A DNA stretch of 64,000 nt, taken from Secundilactobacillus kimchicus JCM 15530 (GTDB taxonomy: Bacteria > Bacillota > Bacilli > Lactobacillales > Lactobacillaceae). Location of the stretch: the NCBI RefSeq assembly GCF_001433995.1, contig NZ_AZCX01000002.1, forward strand, positions 248,001 to 312,000, given 5' to 3'. The translations under genes were made by a program, and so were the position numbers. A model generated the notes under the pieces. It was given only the letters and a program-made list of their open reading frames with translations, was not told the DNA's origin and searched no databases. The first letter of the stretch is position 1, and the number at the start of each line of letters is the position of its first letter. Below, piece after piece: positions 35,760 to 45,626 of this stretch.

Positions 35760-38294
35760 ATGACAGAATTGACGCACTTTTATGACTTATTCAAGCCTTC
35801 GCACTACGCTATTGCGCTTGATATTGACCGTGAAAAGAAACTAATCAGTGGTCAGACGACGATTGACGGCACAGCAACTCAGGCTGCCATCTCCATTCAC
35901 CAAAAGGACCTCGCCATTGAGACGGTTCAAGCAAACGGTGAGACGGTGCCATTTACCGTTGATAATGCTGCTGATGCCATTAATATCAGTCTTAAAGCAG
36001 CAGGGGACGTCACACTTGCCATTACCTACACGGCGCCGCTGACGGATTCAATGATGGGCATTTATCCGTCCTACTACGAAGTGGCGGGTCAAAGAAAGCA
36101 ATTGATTGGGACGCAATTTGAGACTAATTTTGCTCGGCAGGCCTTTCCTGGCGTTGACGAACCGGAAGCTAAGGCGACGTTTGACCTAGCCGTCAAGTTC
36201 GATGAACAACCAGGTGAAACCATTATTGCTAACATGCCGGAAGAACGGGTAGTAGACGGTTATCACTACTTTGCGACAACGGTACGGATGTCGACGTACC
36301 TCATCGCCTTTGCGTTTGGTGACCTGCAAAGCAAGCTGACGACGACTAAGAGCGGGGTTCAGGTTGGCGTGTTTGCCACAAAGGCTCACCAGCCCAAGGA
36401 GTTGGATTTCGCTTTAGACATCGCAAAACGGTCCATTGAATTTTATGAAGACTTTTACCAAACGCCATATCCGTTACCGCATTCGTGGCAGTTAGCGCTG
36501 CCCGACTTTTCAGCGGGTGCCATGGAAAACTGGGGACTGGTCACATATCGGGAAGCGTATCTGACCCTCGATCCAGACAATACAGCGTTGGATACTAAGC
36601 AGCTTGTAGCCACAGTTATTGCCCATGAACTGGCCCACCAATGGTTTGGGGACCTTGTCACGATGAAGTGGTGGGACGACCTATGGTTAAATGAAAGCTT
36701 TGCTAACATGATGGAGTACGTGGCCATTGACGCGATTGAACCTGATTGGCATATTTGGGAACTTTTCCAAACTTCTGACGTGCCAGCAGCGTTGTCGCGT
36801 GATGCGACAGACGGGGTTCAATCGGTCCACGTTCAAGTTGAGAATCCGGCAGAAATCGACGCGTTGTTTGACGCAGCAATTGTTTACGCGAAGGGTGCTC
36901 GAATGCTGGTGATGGTCCGGGCACTCATCGGCGATAACGCGCTCCGGCAGGGCTTGAAAGCCTACTTTGAGGCGCACCAGTACGGCAACGCAACCGGCGC
37001 GGACCTATGGGCAGCCTTAGGCGAGGCGGCTAAAATGGACGTGGGTGCAATGATGCAGTCGTGGCTGGAACAACCTGGCTATCCGGTGGTGACGGCCAGC
37101 GTGATTGACGGTCAATTGACGCTGAAGCAAGCCCAATTCTTCATCGGCGATGGGCAAGCTACCGGTCGCCAATGGCAGATTCCGTTAAACAGTAACTATT
37201 CGGCGGTTCCTGCCATTATGAAGGATCAAGCGGTCGTTCTTGGTAACTACGATGATTTACGCACCGCGGCGGGTGAACCGTTCCGATTAAACGTGGGGAA
37301 CAACTCGCATTTTATCGTGAAGTACGATCAACAGTTACTTGATGACATCACCAGTCATGCGGAAGAGCTGGATGCAATTTCAAAATTACAGTTGCTCCAA
37401 GATCTGCGGTTGTTGGCCGAGGGCAATCAACTGTCATATGCGGAAGTTGTGCCATTACTGACCCAGTTTGCTGACGACCCAGCGACCGTTGTTAATGCTG
37501 CCCTGTACCGGGTAGCAGGCGATTTGAAGCGCTTTGTGACCCCTGATTCGGCTGATGAAACGGCCTTGAAGCAACTTTACAACAAGTTAAGTCAGACCCA
37601 AGTGGCGCGGTTGGGATGGACCCCTAAGAAGGGTGAGGCTAATGACGACCAGTTGACCCGGCCATACGTGTTGAGCGCAAGTCTGTATGCCGAAAATGAG
37701 GCAGCGATTACGACTGCTCACCAGTTATTCACCGCCAATCAGGACCGATTAGCAACCCTCCCAGCGGATACGCGGGTGTTTATTTTGACGAATGAAGTTA
37801 AGCACTTTGGCAGCCAAGCCCTGTTTGATGAGTTGCTTGAGGCGTACCGTCAAACTTCAGATGCAAGTTATAAAGCTGATATTCGCGCCGCACTGACAAG
37901 TACCCCCGACCCTGAATTGATTCGGCAAATCGTTGCCCAATTTGAAAATGCTGACACCATTAAGCCGCAAGATTTGCGCGGATGGTTCCGTGGCGTTCTG
38001 GCCAACGATAAGGGTCAACAAGTCGCTTGGGATTGGATTCGTAACGACTGGCAGTGGCTGGAAGACACGGTTGGCGGTGATATGGAATTCACAACTTATA
38101 TCACCGTGATTACTGGAATCTTCAAGACGGCTGAGCGCTTAGCTGAATTCAAAGCCTTCTTTGAACCGAAACTGAACACCCCCGGGTTGACCCGAGAAAT
38201 TAAGATGGATATTCGCGTGATTGAAACGAGAGTGGCGTTGATTAATTCGGAGAAAGCGGCCGTTAATGAAGCCGTTCAAGCCGCAATTCAATAG
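35760..38294 (+). CDS. pepN: Aminopeptidase N, M1 family
   Basis: An 844-residue zinc metallopeptidase of the cytosol that removes N-terminal residues from casein-derived and other peptides. GAMENWG (about 254-260) binds the peptide N terminus. HELAHQWFGD (about 289-298) with the second Glu in NESFANMMEY (about 311) forms the HExxH-18x-E zinc site. YAKGARMLVM then leads to the helical C-terminal domain. Length and motifs are normal for lactobacillus PepN. GGAGGG precedes the ATG and a terminator follows, so it is monocistronic. Confidence 0.96.
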   Translation: MTELTHFYDLFKPSHYAIALDIDREKKLISGQTTIDGTATQAAISIHQKDLAIETVQANGETVPFTVDNAADAINISLKAAGDVTLAITYTAPLTDSMMGIYPSYYEVAGQRKQLIGTQFETNFARQAFPGVDEPEAKATFDLAVKFDEQPGETIIANMPEERVVDGYHYFATTVRMSTYLIAFAFGDLQSKLTTTKSGVQVGVFATKAHQPKELDFALDIAKRSIEFYEDFYQTPYPLPHSWQLALPDFSAGAMENWGLVTYREAYLTLDPDNTALDTKQLVATVIAHELAHQWFGDLVTMKWWDDLWLNESFANMMEYVAIDAIEPDWHIWELFQTSDVPAALSRDATDGVQSVHVQVENPAEIDALFDAAIVYAKGARMLVMVRALIGDNALRQGLKAYFEAHQYGNATGADLWAALGEAAKMDVGAMMQSWLEQPGYPVVTASVIDGQLTLKQAQFFIGDGQATGRQWQIPLNSNYSAVPAIMKDQAVVLGNYDDLRTAAGEPFRLNVGNNSHFIVKYDQQLLDDITSHAEELDAISKLQLLQDLRLLAEGNQLSYAEVVPLLTQFADDPATVVNAALYRVAGDLKRFVTPDSADETALKQLYNKLSQTQVARLGWTPKKGEANDDQLTRPYVLSASLYAENEAAITTAHQLFTANQDRLATLPADTRVFILTNEVKHFGSQALFDELLEAYRQTSDASYKADIRAALTSTPDPELIRQIVAQFENADTIKPQDLRGWFRGVLANDKGQQVAWDWIRNDWQWLEDTVGGDMEFTTYITVITGIFKTAERLAEFKAFFEPKLNTPGLTREIKMDIRVIETRVALINSEKAAVNEAVQAAIQ

Positions 38295-38302
38295 GAAACC
38301 CA

Positions 38303-38331
38303 AAAACACCAGCTAAGCTGGTGTTTTTTTA
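38303..38331 (+). terminator. Intrinsic terminator after pepN
   Basis: ACACCAGC-TAA-GCTGGTGT followed by seven T. Confidence 0.9.
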
Positions 38332-38409
38332 GGGCAATCACTAATTGTTAGTGACGGAGATGATGGTTAAACTGGCAAGGTAAATAACTTGGGTAAGGGA
38401 AGGAAAACC

Positions 38410-39465
38410 ATGATGAAAACGTCTTTGAAACGACTCTCGGTGATAGGCGCAAGTTTGTTGGCTTTAGTGACGCTTGCGACGGGATGTGGTAGTCAAAATA
38501 AGCAGTCATCGAGCGAAACTCGGACTGTAACAGATATGAGCGGAACGCAAGTGAAGATTCCCAAAAAGGTCAACCACGTCGCTGACATGTGGCACGCCAA
38601 CAACCAAGTGGTGATGCTATTAGGTGGCCAAAAGAAACTGGTTGCAACGACTCAAATGATTCAGTCACAACCATGGTTTAGGACGGTGTATCCGGCCATT
38701 AAAAAGGTCAGCGCACCGCTTTCGGGTATGGATATTCAGGTTGAACAATTGCTGAAAACAAAACCAGACGTGGTGATTTCATCCGATCCTGGTCAGATAA
38801 AAACGGCGCGGGAAGCTAAGTTACCAACCGTTAATGCGATGTACCAAGATTTTGCCGGCCTACGAAAATCGGTTAATTTAACGGCTGACGTTCTGGGCGG
38901 TAAAGCGCCAGAAATTGCGCAGGACTACCAAAAGACGTTGACTCATAATTTGACCTTCGTCAAAGAACAGCTAAAGGGAATCGCAACGAAGCCGAAGGTG
39001 CTCCATATTGTTGACAGCACCAACCTTAATCAAGTTGATGGCCGAAAGACAATCGTTGATGAGTGGATTCGGGCTGCCGGTGGTCAAAATGCGCTTTCGC
39101 AGAAGGGTAACATGATCAGTGTCACCACGGAACAGCTAGCAAAAGCTAATCCAGATGTGATTATTGTGGGCAGTGCCACGGATGCAGCCGCTTTAAAGGC
39201 ACTGAAGAAAAATCCCGTTTTGAGCCAACTTAAAGCGGTGAAAACCGGCCGAGTTTACGGGAATCCTCAAGGCACATTTCCGTGGGATCGGTATAGTGCC
39301 GAAGAAGCGCTTCAGGTATTGTGGGCAGCCCAAAAGTTACATCCGGACCAGTTCAAATCACTTAATATGGTTAAGAAAACCCAGGCGTTTTATCAGCAAT
39401 ATTACAACTATCAGTTGACCACCCAGCAGGCTCAGCGCATCTTACGAGGCCAATTGCCAGCTTAG
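38410..39465 (+). CDS. ABC transporter substrate-binding lipoprotein (FecB/BtuF-like)
   Basis: A protein of about 351 residues. The signal peptide ends in the lipobox LATGC, so it is lipid-anchored outside the membrane. The mature part has the class III periplasmic-binding fold used for iron-siderophore, haem or cobalamin: RTVTDMSGTQVKIPKKVNHVADMW, DIQVEQLLKTKPDVVISSD, and TEQLAKANPDVIIVG. I chose ATG 38410 after GGGAAGG; a TTG at 38389 is also in frame. No permease or ATPase gene is adjacent, which is unusual for this family. It must use a transporter encoded elsewhere. Confidence 0.85.
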   Translation: MMKTSLKRLSVIGASLLALVTLATGCGSQNKQSSSETRTVTDMSGTQVKIPKKVNHVADMWHANNQVVMLLGGQKKLVATTQMIQSQPWFRTVYPAIKKVSAPLSGMDIQVEQLLKTKPDVVISSDPGQIKTAREAKLPTVNAMYQDFAGLRKSVNLTADVLGGKAPEIAQDYQKTLTHNLTFVKEQLKGIATKPKVLHIVDSTNLNQVDGRKTIVDEWIRAAGGQNALSQKGNMISVTTEQLAKANPDVIIVGSATDAAALKALKKNPVLSQLKAVKTGRVYGNPQGTFPWDRYSAEEALQVLWAAQKLHPDQFKSLNMVKKTQAFYQQYYNYQLTTQQAQRILRGQLPA

Positions 39466-39560
39466 TGGTACTCAAGAAGCGTGGACTTCGGCTGCTCATC
39501 ACCGTTGTTGACGCTTTTTATGTGGTGATCAGGCTAGATGAGGCGTCGGCCAGACCGTCA

Positions 39561-40155
39561 TCGCACCCGCTAAACGTGTTCAACAAGGCAAATTGCTAAC
39601 GTAGAAGGGAAAAACTCACAAAATCCAGACCCGGGATTTTCCGAGTTTCTGTCTTCTGCACTGCAATTTAACCGCCTTGTCGCACCCGCTAAACGTGTTC
39701 AACAAGGCAAATTGCTAACGTAGAAGGGAAAAACTCACAAAATCCAGACCCGGGATTTTCCGAGTTTCTGTCTTCTGCACTGCAATTTAACCGCCTTGTC
39801 GCACCCGCTAAACGTGTTCAACAAGGCAAATTGCTAACGTAGAAGGGAAAAACTCACAAAATCCAGACCCGGGATTTTCCGAGTTTCTGTCTTCTGCACT
39901 GCAATTTAACCGCCTTGTCGCACCCGCTAAACGTGTTCAACAAGGCAAATTGCTAACGTAGAAGGGAAAAACTCACAAAATCCAGACCCGGGATTTTCCG
40001 AGTTTCTGTCTTCTACACCGCTATTTAACCGCCTTGTCGCACCCTCTAAACGTGTTCAACAAGGCAAATTGCTAACGTAGAAGGGAAAAACTCACAAAAT
40101 CCAGACCCGGGATTTTCCGAGTTCCCCCCTTCTACACCGCAATTTAACCGCCTTG
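39561..40155 (+). repeat. Five tandem 119-bp repeats with internal hairpin
   Basis: Units start at 39561, 39680, 39799, 39918 and 40037 (TCGCACC...). The first three are nearly identical and the last two drift. Each unit holds a long imperfect dyad: CAAGGC and AAATTGC pair with GCAATTT and GCCTTG at its ends, and AACTC...AAAATCC pair with GGATTTT...GAGTT in its middle. No coding frame is sensible. The stretch 39466-39560 before it shows only a weak dyad. It separates the lipoprotein gene from methionine aminopeptidase. Confidence 0.93.
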
Positions 40156-40215
40156 TTTCACACTCTGTACTTGTGCTACACTCGTTCTTGGACATTTGAA
40201 AGGCGGAGAAGACAC

Positions 40216-41010
40216 TTGATTACACTTAAATCAGAACGTGAAATTGAAGGGATGGCCCATTCTGGTGCTATTCTAGCTGGTATGTTAAAAGGGTTGACCG
40301 ACGTGATTAAGCCAGGTATTTCAAGCTGGGAAATTGAAACTTACGCGATTAATTACTTTGACGCTCATGACGCGGTTGCCGAAGAAAAAAACGTTGATGG
40401 CTATAACTATGCCACCTGTGTTTCGGTTAACGACGAGGTTGCACACGCCGCACCCCGGAAGGCGTTGATTTTACACGAAGGCGACATCGTTGCGGTTGAT
40501 ACGGTGGTGAACTGGCACGGCTACATGTCCGATGCATGCTGGACGTATCCGGTTGGAACGATTAGTGACGAACGCAAACGGCTGATTGAAATGACTCAAA
40601 AATCGCTGTACTTGGGAATTGACCAAGCAGTGGTCGGCAATCGGTTAGGGGATATTGGATATGCCATTCAACACTACACGGAAGATGAGAATGGTCTCGG
40701 CGATGTTCGTGAATTAATTGGCCACGGTATCCAGCCGTCGATGCACGAAGCGCCGGATGTTCCGGCATATGGTCGCGCCGGTCATGGCCTCCGACTTAAA
40801 GCGGGCATGACTATCACCATTGAACCGATGATTACCACCGGTGGCTGGGAGATTCGGGCCGTCGACATGCCCGGTGAAGACTGGGAGTACTACGTGACTG
40901 CTGACGGTTCAGATTGTGCGCAGTTTGAGCATACAATCGTCATCACGGAAGATGGGCCTAAAATCCTGACGAGCGTGGATTCGGAGATGGATGCGAAGTA
41001 TTTGCTATAA
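40216..41010 (+). CDS. map: Type I methionine aminopeptidase
   Basis: A 264-residue cytosolic metalloenzyme that removes the initiator Met. Metal ligands are visible: two Asp in AVDTVVNWHGYMSDACW, His in IGHGIQPSMHEAP, Glu in TIEPM, and Glu in QFEHTIVI. The start is most likely TTG 40216 (MITLKSEREIEGM), which follows GGCGGAG by six bases. An ATG at 40153 lies in the repeat tail and adds residues without family similarity. Confidence 0.92.
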   Translation: MITLKSEREIEGMAHSGAILAGMLKGLTDVIKPGISSWEIETYAINYFDAHDAVAEEKNVDGYNYATCVSVNDEVAHAAPRKALILHEGDIVAVDTVVNWHGYMSDACWTYPVGTISDERKRLIEMTQKSLYLGIDQAVVGNRLGDIGYAIQHYTEDENGLGDVRELIGHGIQPSMHEAPDVPAYGRAGHGLRLKAGMTITIEPMITTGGWEIRAVDMPGEDWEYYVTADGSDCAQFEHTIVITEDGPKILTSVDSEMDAKYLL

Positions 41011-41048
41011 AAAAGGTTATGTTCAATTTTTGAACATAACCTTTTTTA
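41008..41048. terminator. Bidirectional terminator
   Basis: AAAAAGGTTATGTTCAA pairs with TTGAACATAACCTTTTT around a short T loop. It ends map and the convergent Crp-family gene. Confidence 0.9.
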
Positions 41049-41056
41049 TATGCAAA

Positions 41057-41731
41057 CTATTCGGAAAAAGCTTCTTTCCCTAATTCTTTAAGAGCTGACG
41101 GTAGAGCCACGAAATATCCCTTTTCTGTTTTTGTTAAATATCCTGATGAAACAAAATCTGCAATAACATAAAGCAGGTGTCGATAAGAAACGCCTAAGTA
41201 TTGTGCGACTTGCGTGTGTTTTTCTTGATAATAATTGTCATGATTAGTCATAAGGATAAAGGCGGCAAGCCGTTGAGCCAAAGTAAACCCTTGATTTCGG
41301 GAGGCCGTTTTAATATTTCTAGCATTTTTATCAGCCAGGTACAAACAAATATTTTTCAAGAACGTGGCGTCACTAAGTAACGTTGATTTTAGTTTTTTGA
41401 CCGGTAGTGCAAGACAATAACAATCATTAATCGTTTGTACACCAAAAGGAAGCCGCCCGGCATCGAATAGCTCCATTTCACCAATGAAACACGGTGCCAT
41501 AAAAAAATCTATTAATGCAATTTTTCCATTGGCTAGTTCATCATACAATTTGGTCTTACCTTTTACGAGATAAAACAAGTATTGTGGTGTAATTCCATTT
41601 TGAACAATGTATTCACCTGATTGGAACATGAGCAACTCCGTGTCAGGGACAATATCGGTTGAAAATAAATTTGCGAATTTTGTTTTCTCTAATAATTGTG
41701 TTTTAAGTCTATTATCTGTAATAGTTTGCAT
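41057..41731 (-). CDS. Crp/Fnr-family regulator, YeiL-like
   Basis: A 224-residue protein with a cyclic-nucleotide-binding-like beta domain (about 30-120, FQSGEYIVQNGITPQYLFYLVKGKTKLYDE) and a C-terminal helix-turn-helix (VAQYLGVSYRHLLYVIADF). In E. coli, the related YeiL gene sits with a ribonucleoside hydrolase and a nucleoside transporter; here the same trio is present, with the hydrolase and transporter divergent. It is therefore likely the activator of that operon. It lacks the Fnr cysteine cluster. Confidence 0.85.
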   Translation of the reverse strand: MQTITDNRLKTQLLEKTKFANLFSTDIVPDTELLMFQSGEYIVQNGITPQYLFYLVKGKTKLYDELANGKIALIDFFMAPCFIGEMELFDAGRLPFGVQTINDCYCLALPVKKLKSTLLSDATFLKNICLYLADKNARNIKTASRNQGFTLAQRLAAFILMTNHDNYYQEKHTQVAQYLGVSYRHLLYVIADFVSSGYLTKTEKGYFVALPSALKELGKEAFSE

Positions 41732-41744
41732 TTTATGACCTCAA

Positions 41745-41789
41745 GTATGAGATTTCTCATACATAGTGTAGGACAAGGGCCGTTATAAT
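41745..41789 (+). promoter_or_regulatory. Crp-type operator and promoter of the nucleoside operon
   Basis: GTATGAGA-TT-TCTCATAC (41745-41762) is a perfect 8-bp dyad. TATAAT (41784-41789) follows, with no -35 consensus. The dyad centre (41753.5) lies about 42 bases before the expected start site (near 41796), the classic class II activator position. This supports activation by the divergent Crp-family protein. Confidence 0.65.
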
Positions 41790-41837
41790 TCAACTTGTAA
41801 GTAAGGGCTTACATAATTATACGGAGGTGTCACTACA

Positions 41838-42767
41838 ATGACAGCAAGAAAAATTATTTTAGATTGTGATCCAGGACATGACGATGCAATTGCAATGTTA
41901 ATGGCGTACGCTCATCCTAAAATTGACTTATTGGGGATCACAATAGTGGCTGGTAACCAGACTTTGGCCAAAACGGTTACAAATGGGCTAAATGTTGCAC
42001 AACTGCTCGATATGAATACAAAAGTATACCCGGGGATGCCTCAGCCGTTGGTTAGACAACAGGTGGTCGCGGGAAATGTTCATGGTACGACGGGCTTAGA
42101 TGGTCCGGTTTTTAATGAATTAAAGCGTGAAGCAGAAAAGAAGAATGGCGTCCGATTTATTATTGACACATTGATGGCTAGCGATGGAGATGTGACGCTA
42201 GTGCCAACTGGGCCACTTACCAATATCGCAACAGCAATGCGAATGGAACCAAGAATTTTACCTAAAATACAAGAAATCGTCCTTATGGGGGGCGCTTACG
42301 GAACAGGCAATTTTACGCCGTCTGCTGAGTTTAATATTTTTGCGGATCCAGAAGCTGCTCAGGTCGTCTTTAAGGCAGGGGTTCCAATTGTCATGATGGG
42401 CCTAGATTTGACGAATCAGACAGTTTGCACGCAAGATGTTATTGAACGGATGGAAAAAATTGGAAATAAAGCTGGTAAATTATTTGGCGATTTGATGCGG
42501 TTCACACTAAAAACGCAGTTTGAAGAGTTTGGCCTTGAGGCAGGCCCAATTCACGATGCGACGACAATCGGATATTTGATTGATCCAACACTATTTAAAA
42601 CGCAAGACATGTTTGTCGAAGTAGACATTAATCGTGGGCCTTGTTACGGGAGAACCGTCTGCGACGAATTGAACGTTTTAAAGAAACCCGCAAACGCTAA
42701 GGTTGGGCAAAAGGTAAATCGAGAGGTGTTCTTTGACCTTGTTGCTGAGTGCATTAAAGCATATTAA
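41838..42767 (+). CDS. Inosine-uridine-preferring nucleoside hydrolase (RihB-like)
   Basis: A 309-residue enzyme that splits ribonucleosides to base and ribose. The calcium site DCDPGHDDA (residues 8-16) is complete. Other family marks are [52 protein letters not shown] and [12 protein letters not shown]. Length is normal. GGAGGTG precedes the ATG. It forms an operon with the nucleoside transporter 32 bases on. Base preference cannot be set from sequence. Confidence 0.94.
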   Translation: MTARKIILDCDPGHDDAIAMLMAYAHPKIDLLGITIVAGNQTLAKTVTNGLNVAQLLDMNTKVYPGMPQPLVRQQVVAGNVHGTTGLDGPVFNELKREAEKKNGVRFIIDTLMASDGDVTLVPTGPLTNIATAMRMEPRILPKIQEIVLMGGAYGTGNFTPSAEFNIFADPEAAQVVFKAGVPIVMMGLDLTNQTVCTQDVIERMEKIGNKAGKLFGDLMRFTLKTQFEEFGLEAGPIHDATTIGYLIDPTLFKTQDMFVEVDINRGPCYGRTVCDELNVLKKPANAKVGQKVNREVFFDLVAECIKAY

Positions 42768-42799
42768 GTAGCCAGCACCAGTGGGAGGAGTGAGGCTAG

Positions 42800-44029
42800 A
42801 TGTACCTCGTTATAAATTGTTTTGGTTTACTAGTATTCTTACTAATTGGATTTATTTTTTCTAAAAATAAAAAGCAAATTAACTGGCGTTCAATTGGCAT
42901 TATGTTATTCATAAATTTAGTTTTAGCTTGGTTTTTTACTAGTTTCGAAGCGGGGCGAATAGCAGTTCAAGCCGCAGCAAACGGTTTTAACTGGCTGTTG
43001 GAAGTGTCCTATAAAGGAATTGTGTTTGCCTTGCCTAATTGGGTAACACCGGCATTTGGTGGGACAGCACAATCGATGAATTTTGTGACTAGTGCGCTGC
43101 TACCTGTATTATTAATCGTCCCGTTATTCGATATATTGACCTATGTAGGAATCTTACCTTGGATTATTAAGTGGATTGGTCGGGCGATGTCATTTGTGAC
43201 CGGACAGCCAAGATTTGAATCATTTTTCGCTATTGAGATGATGTTTTTGGGGAATACTGAAGTACTCGCCATTTCTGGCAGGCAGTTACGTCAAATGAGA
43301 GCTGAACGTAACGTGACTCTAGCTATGATGTCAATGAGTTGCGTCACGGCTTCAATTTTGGGTGCTTATACTCAGATGGTTCCAGGCCAATTTGTTCTGA
43401 CCGCTGTTCCCATTAACGTCATTAATGCGTTGATTGTGACAAATCTATTGAATCCGATTAAGGTAACCGCGGAGGAGGATACGATTGCGTCAGTTGAATC
43501 CATAGATAGTGGTAAACCCAAAAAAGAGCCGTTCTTCTCGTTTTTGGGTGATTCAATTCTGGGAGCTGGTCGCTTAATCTTAATCATTACAGCTAATGTT
43601 ATTGCTTTTGTAGCTTTAGCCGCATTAGCGGATAAAATTTTAGGGTTAATTTGGCATCCACTATCATTGGAAAGCATATTGGGATGTATCATGTTTCCCT
43701 TTGCGTGGTTGTTAGGTTTTCCTGTCCATGAAGCGTGGACATTGTCTCAGGATATGGGATTAAAACTGGTGACTAATGAGTTCGTTGTGATGGGGCGAGT
43801 TGCTGGACACGTGATTAATGGCTACTCATCTCATTTACGGGCGGTTCTCACGGTCTTTTTAACCTCATTTGCTAATTTTGGCACAACTGGAATGATTATC
43901 GGCGCATTTAAAGGGTTGGTGGATAAACAGAAAAATGATCTGATTGCTAAGAATGTTGGTTATATGTTGCTATCCGGTATTTTGGTCTCGCTACTATCGG
44001 CGGGGCTGGTTGGCTTATTTGTTTGGTAA
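42800..44029 (+). CDS. Concentrative nucleoside transporter, CNT family (NupC/NupX-like)
   Basis: A 409-residue sodium- or proton-coupled nucleoside importer. The CNT core is seen in LPVLLIVPLFDILTYVGILPWI, FFAIEMMFLGNTEVLAISG (HP1-like re-entrant loop), GFPVHEAWTLSQDMGLKLVTNEFV and SHLRAVLTVFLTSFANFGTTGMIIG (HP2 region). GGAGGAG precedes the ATG. It would import the nucleosides cleaved by the hydrolase. Confidence 0.9.
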   Translation: MYLVINCFGLLVFLLIGFIFSKNKKQINWRSIGIMLFINLVLAWFFTSFEAGRIAVQAAANGFNWLLEVSYKGIVFALPNWVTPAFGGTAQSMNFVTSALLPVLLIVPLFDILTYVGILPWIIKWIGRAMSFVTGQPRFESFFAIEMMFLGNTEVLAISGRQLRQMRAERNVTLAMMSMSCVTASILGAYTQMVPGQFVLTAVPINVINALIVTNLLNPIKVTAEEDTIASVESIDSGKPKKEPFFSFLGDSILGAGRLILIITANVIAFVALAALADKILGLIWHPLSLESILGCIMFPFAWLLGFPVHEAWTLSQDMGLKLVTNEFVVMGRVAGHVINGYSSHLRAVLTVFLTSFANFGTTGMIIGAFKGLVDKQKNDLIAKNVGYMLLSGILVSLLSAGLVGLFVW

Positions 44030-44044
44030 GTAAAATAACAAAAC

Positions 44045-44120
44045 AAAACCCCGTTACGACGGACTCCCGTATCAGTGTGAGATCACTTATACTGAGGGAA
44101 GTCCCCGTAACGGGGTTTTA
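44045..44120. terminator. Long bidirectional terminator
   Basis: AAAACCCCGTTACG pairs with CGTAACGGGGTTTT, with a further internal stem (GGACT/AGTCC and ATCAGT/ACTGAG). It ends the nucleoside operon and the convergent sugar porter gene. Confidence 0.85.
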
Positions 44121-44133
44121 CATAACACTTATT

Positions 44134-45507
44134 TTATTTATGTGTCCCTTGTTCTTCGATTTCTTCCAAGGTCCGGCCACGCGTTTCTGGAACGCGGGTC
44201 ATAATGAAGATAACACCTAAGATACAAATAATTCCGAAGATTCCAAAGACAGCTTCTTGACTCATGTTGGCAGTCATGATTGGGAAGAGTAATCCAACTA
44301 ACCATGAACCAATCCAGTTAAATGATGAAGCCAAACCGGATGCCCGGCCACGAATTTGAAGTGGGAAGATTTCCCCAACAAGAACCCATGTCAGTGGGGC
44401 CCAAGTGAATGAGTAGAAAGCCACGTAGATACATAGGAAGACAACGATCATCATTGGGTTCGTGTGTGGCATTAACCAGTTGATAACAGCTGGCAGTAAG
44501 AATGACAGACCCATGACCGAACCACCCATAATTAAGAGGGTCCGACGGTTGAACTTCTCAGCAATGACGATGTAAAGCAATGAACCAAGCACGAGGATAA
44601 TCCCTTGAATGATTGGCCACATTAAAGCTGAACTAGCAGCACTACCAGTTGCTTTTTCAACGATCAGTGGAATGTAGTAGAAGATCGCGTTAGCACCTTG
44701 GAATTGTTGGAAAGCGGCAACGCCGACACCGGCAATGACCAAGTAACGGTACTTGCCTGAGAATAACGTCGCCCAAGACGTGGTCTTAGCAGCAACCGTT
44801 TCTTCTTTAGCCGTTTCTTGAATGTTGGCTAATTCGTCGTCGATAACAGTATCGTCTTTCCGAATGTAAGTTAACACTTTACGAGCTTCGTCAGGGTGGC
44901 CCGTTTTAACTAAGAACCGTGGTGATTCTGGAAGGCGCATAACCCCGAAGTACAAAATAATAGCAGGAACAGCAGCAAGCCCTAGCATCAAACGCCATGC
45001 GTAAGTTTCAGGCAAGTCCTTGAGCAAGAAGTCGACAATGTAGGAAAGTAACATCCCACTCACAATCATGGTTTGGTTCAAACCTGAAAGTGAGCCCCGT
45101 TTGTCGGCCGGCGCCATTTCGGACATATACGCTGGCACGAGCGCCGAAGCAGCCCCAACAGCTAACCCTAAGAACATCCGAACAATGATCAAATAAATTT
45201 GACCGTCATGCGGTGACATTGCTGATAATACAGACCCAATAACAAAAATGATTGCTGAAATCAAAATCATCTTCCGGCGGCCTAACCGGTCAGCTAATTG
45301 GCCAGCAATGGCACCACCGAAGATGGCCCCAAACATAACGGCACTGGTGATCCAACCAGTAACTCCTGCCGCATTTTGGAGTGCCCAATCATGTTGCAAG
45401 AACGGAAGGGCCCCCGTCATAACACCAATATCATAACCGAAAAGGATGCCGCCAAATGACCCGAAGAAGTATATGAAGCCACTTGGGATTTTCTTTTCTT
45501 TCTCCAT
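44134..45507 (-). CDS. Sugar porter MFS transporter (xylose/arabinose/galactose:H+ type)
   Basis: A 457-residue, 12-helix sugar:proton symporter. The family signature is clear: GYDIGVMTGALPFL near residue 25, QLADRLGRRKMILIS (motif A), PESPRFLV after helix 6, and PETRGRTLEEIEEQ at the C terminus. I chose ATG 45507, with AGGAGG eight bases before it, over 45567. Two cre-like sites lie upstream, which suggests CcpA repression by glucose and fits a pentose or galactose porter. The exact sugar is not readable. Confidence 0.88.
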   Translation of the reverse strand: MEKEKKIPSGFIYFFGSFGGILFGYDIGVMTGALPFLQHDWALQNAAGVTGWITSAVMFGAIFGGAIAGQLADRLGRRKMILISAIIFVIGSVLSAMSPHDGQIYLIIVRMFLGLAVGAASALVPAYMSEMAPADKRGSLSGLNQTMIVSGMLLSYIVDFLLKDLPETYAWRLMLGLAAVPAIILYFGVMRLPESPRFLVKTGHPDEARKVLTYIRKDDTVIDDELANIQETAKEETVAAKTTSWATLFSGKYRYLVIAGVGVAAFQQFQGANAIFYYIPLIVEKATGSAASSALMWPIIQGIILVLGSLLYIVIAEKFNRRTLLIMGGSVMGLSFLLPAVINWLMPHTNPMMIVVFLCIYVAFYSFTWAPLTWVLVGEIFPLQIRGRASGLASSFNWIGSWLVGLLFPIMTANMSQEAVFGIFGIICILGVIFIMTRVPETRGRTLEEIEEQGTHK

Positions 45508-45552
45508 CGTATTGCCTCCTAAAAATATAAATATCGCACCAAAGATCCACTT

Positions 45553-45566
45553 TGGTAACGCTATCA
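45553..45566 (-). promoter_or_regulatory. cre-like site 1 upstream of sugar porter
   Basis: TGGTAACGCTATCA matches the CcpA cre consensus at the CG core and most other positions, with two mismatches. It lies 46 bases before the start codon. Confidence 0.45.
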
Positions 45567-45626
45567 AAAACGGATAGTATGCGTTTGGTGAAATTGAGCT
45601 TAATAAATGAGCTATTTTTTCGACCG

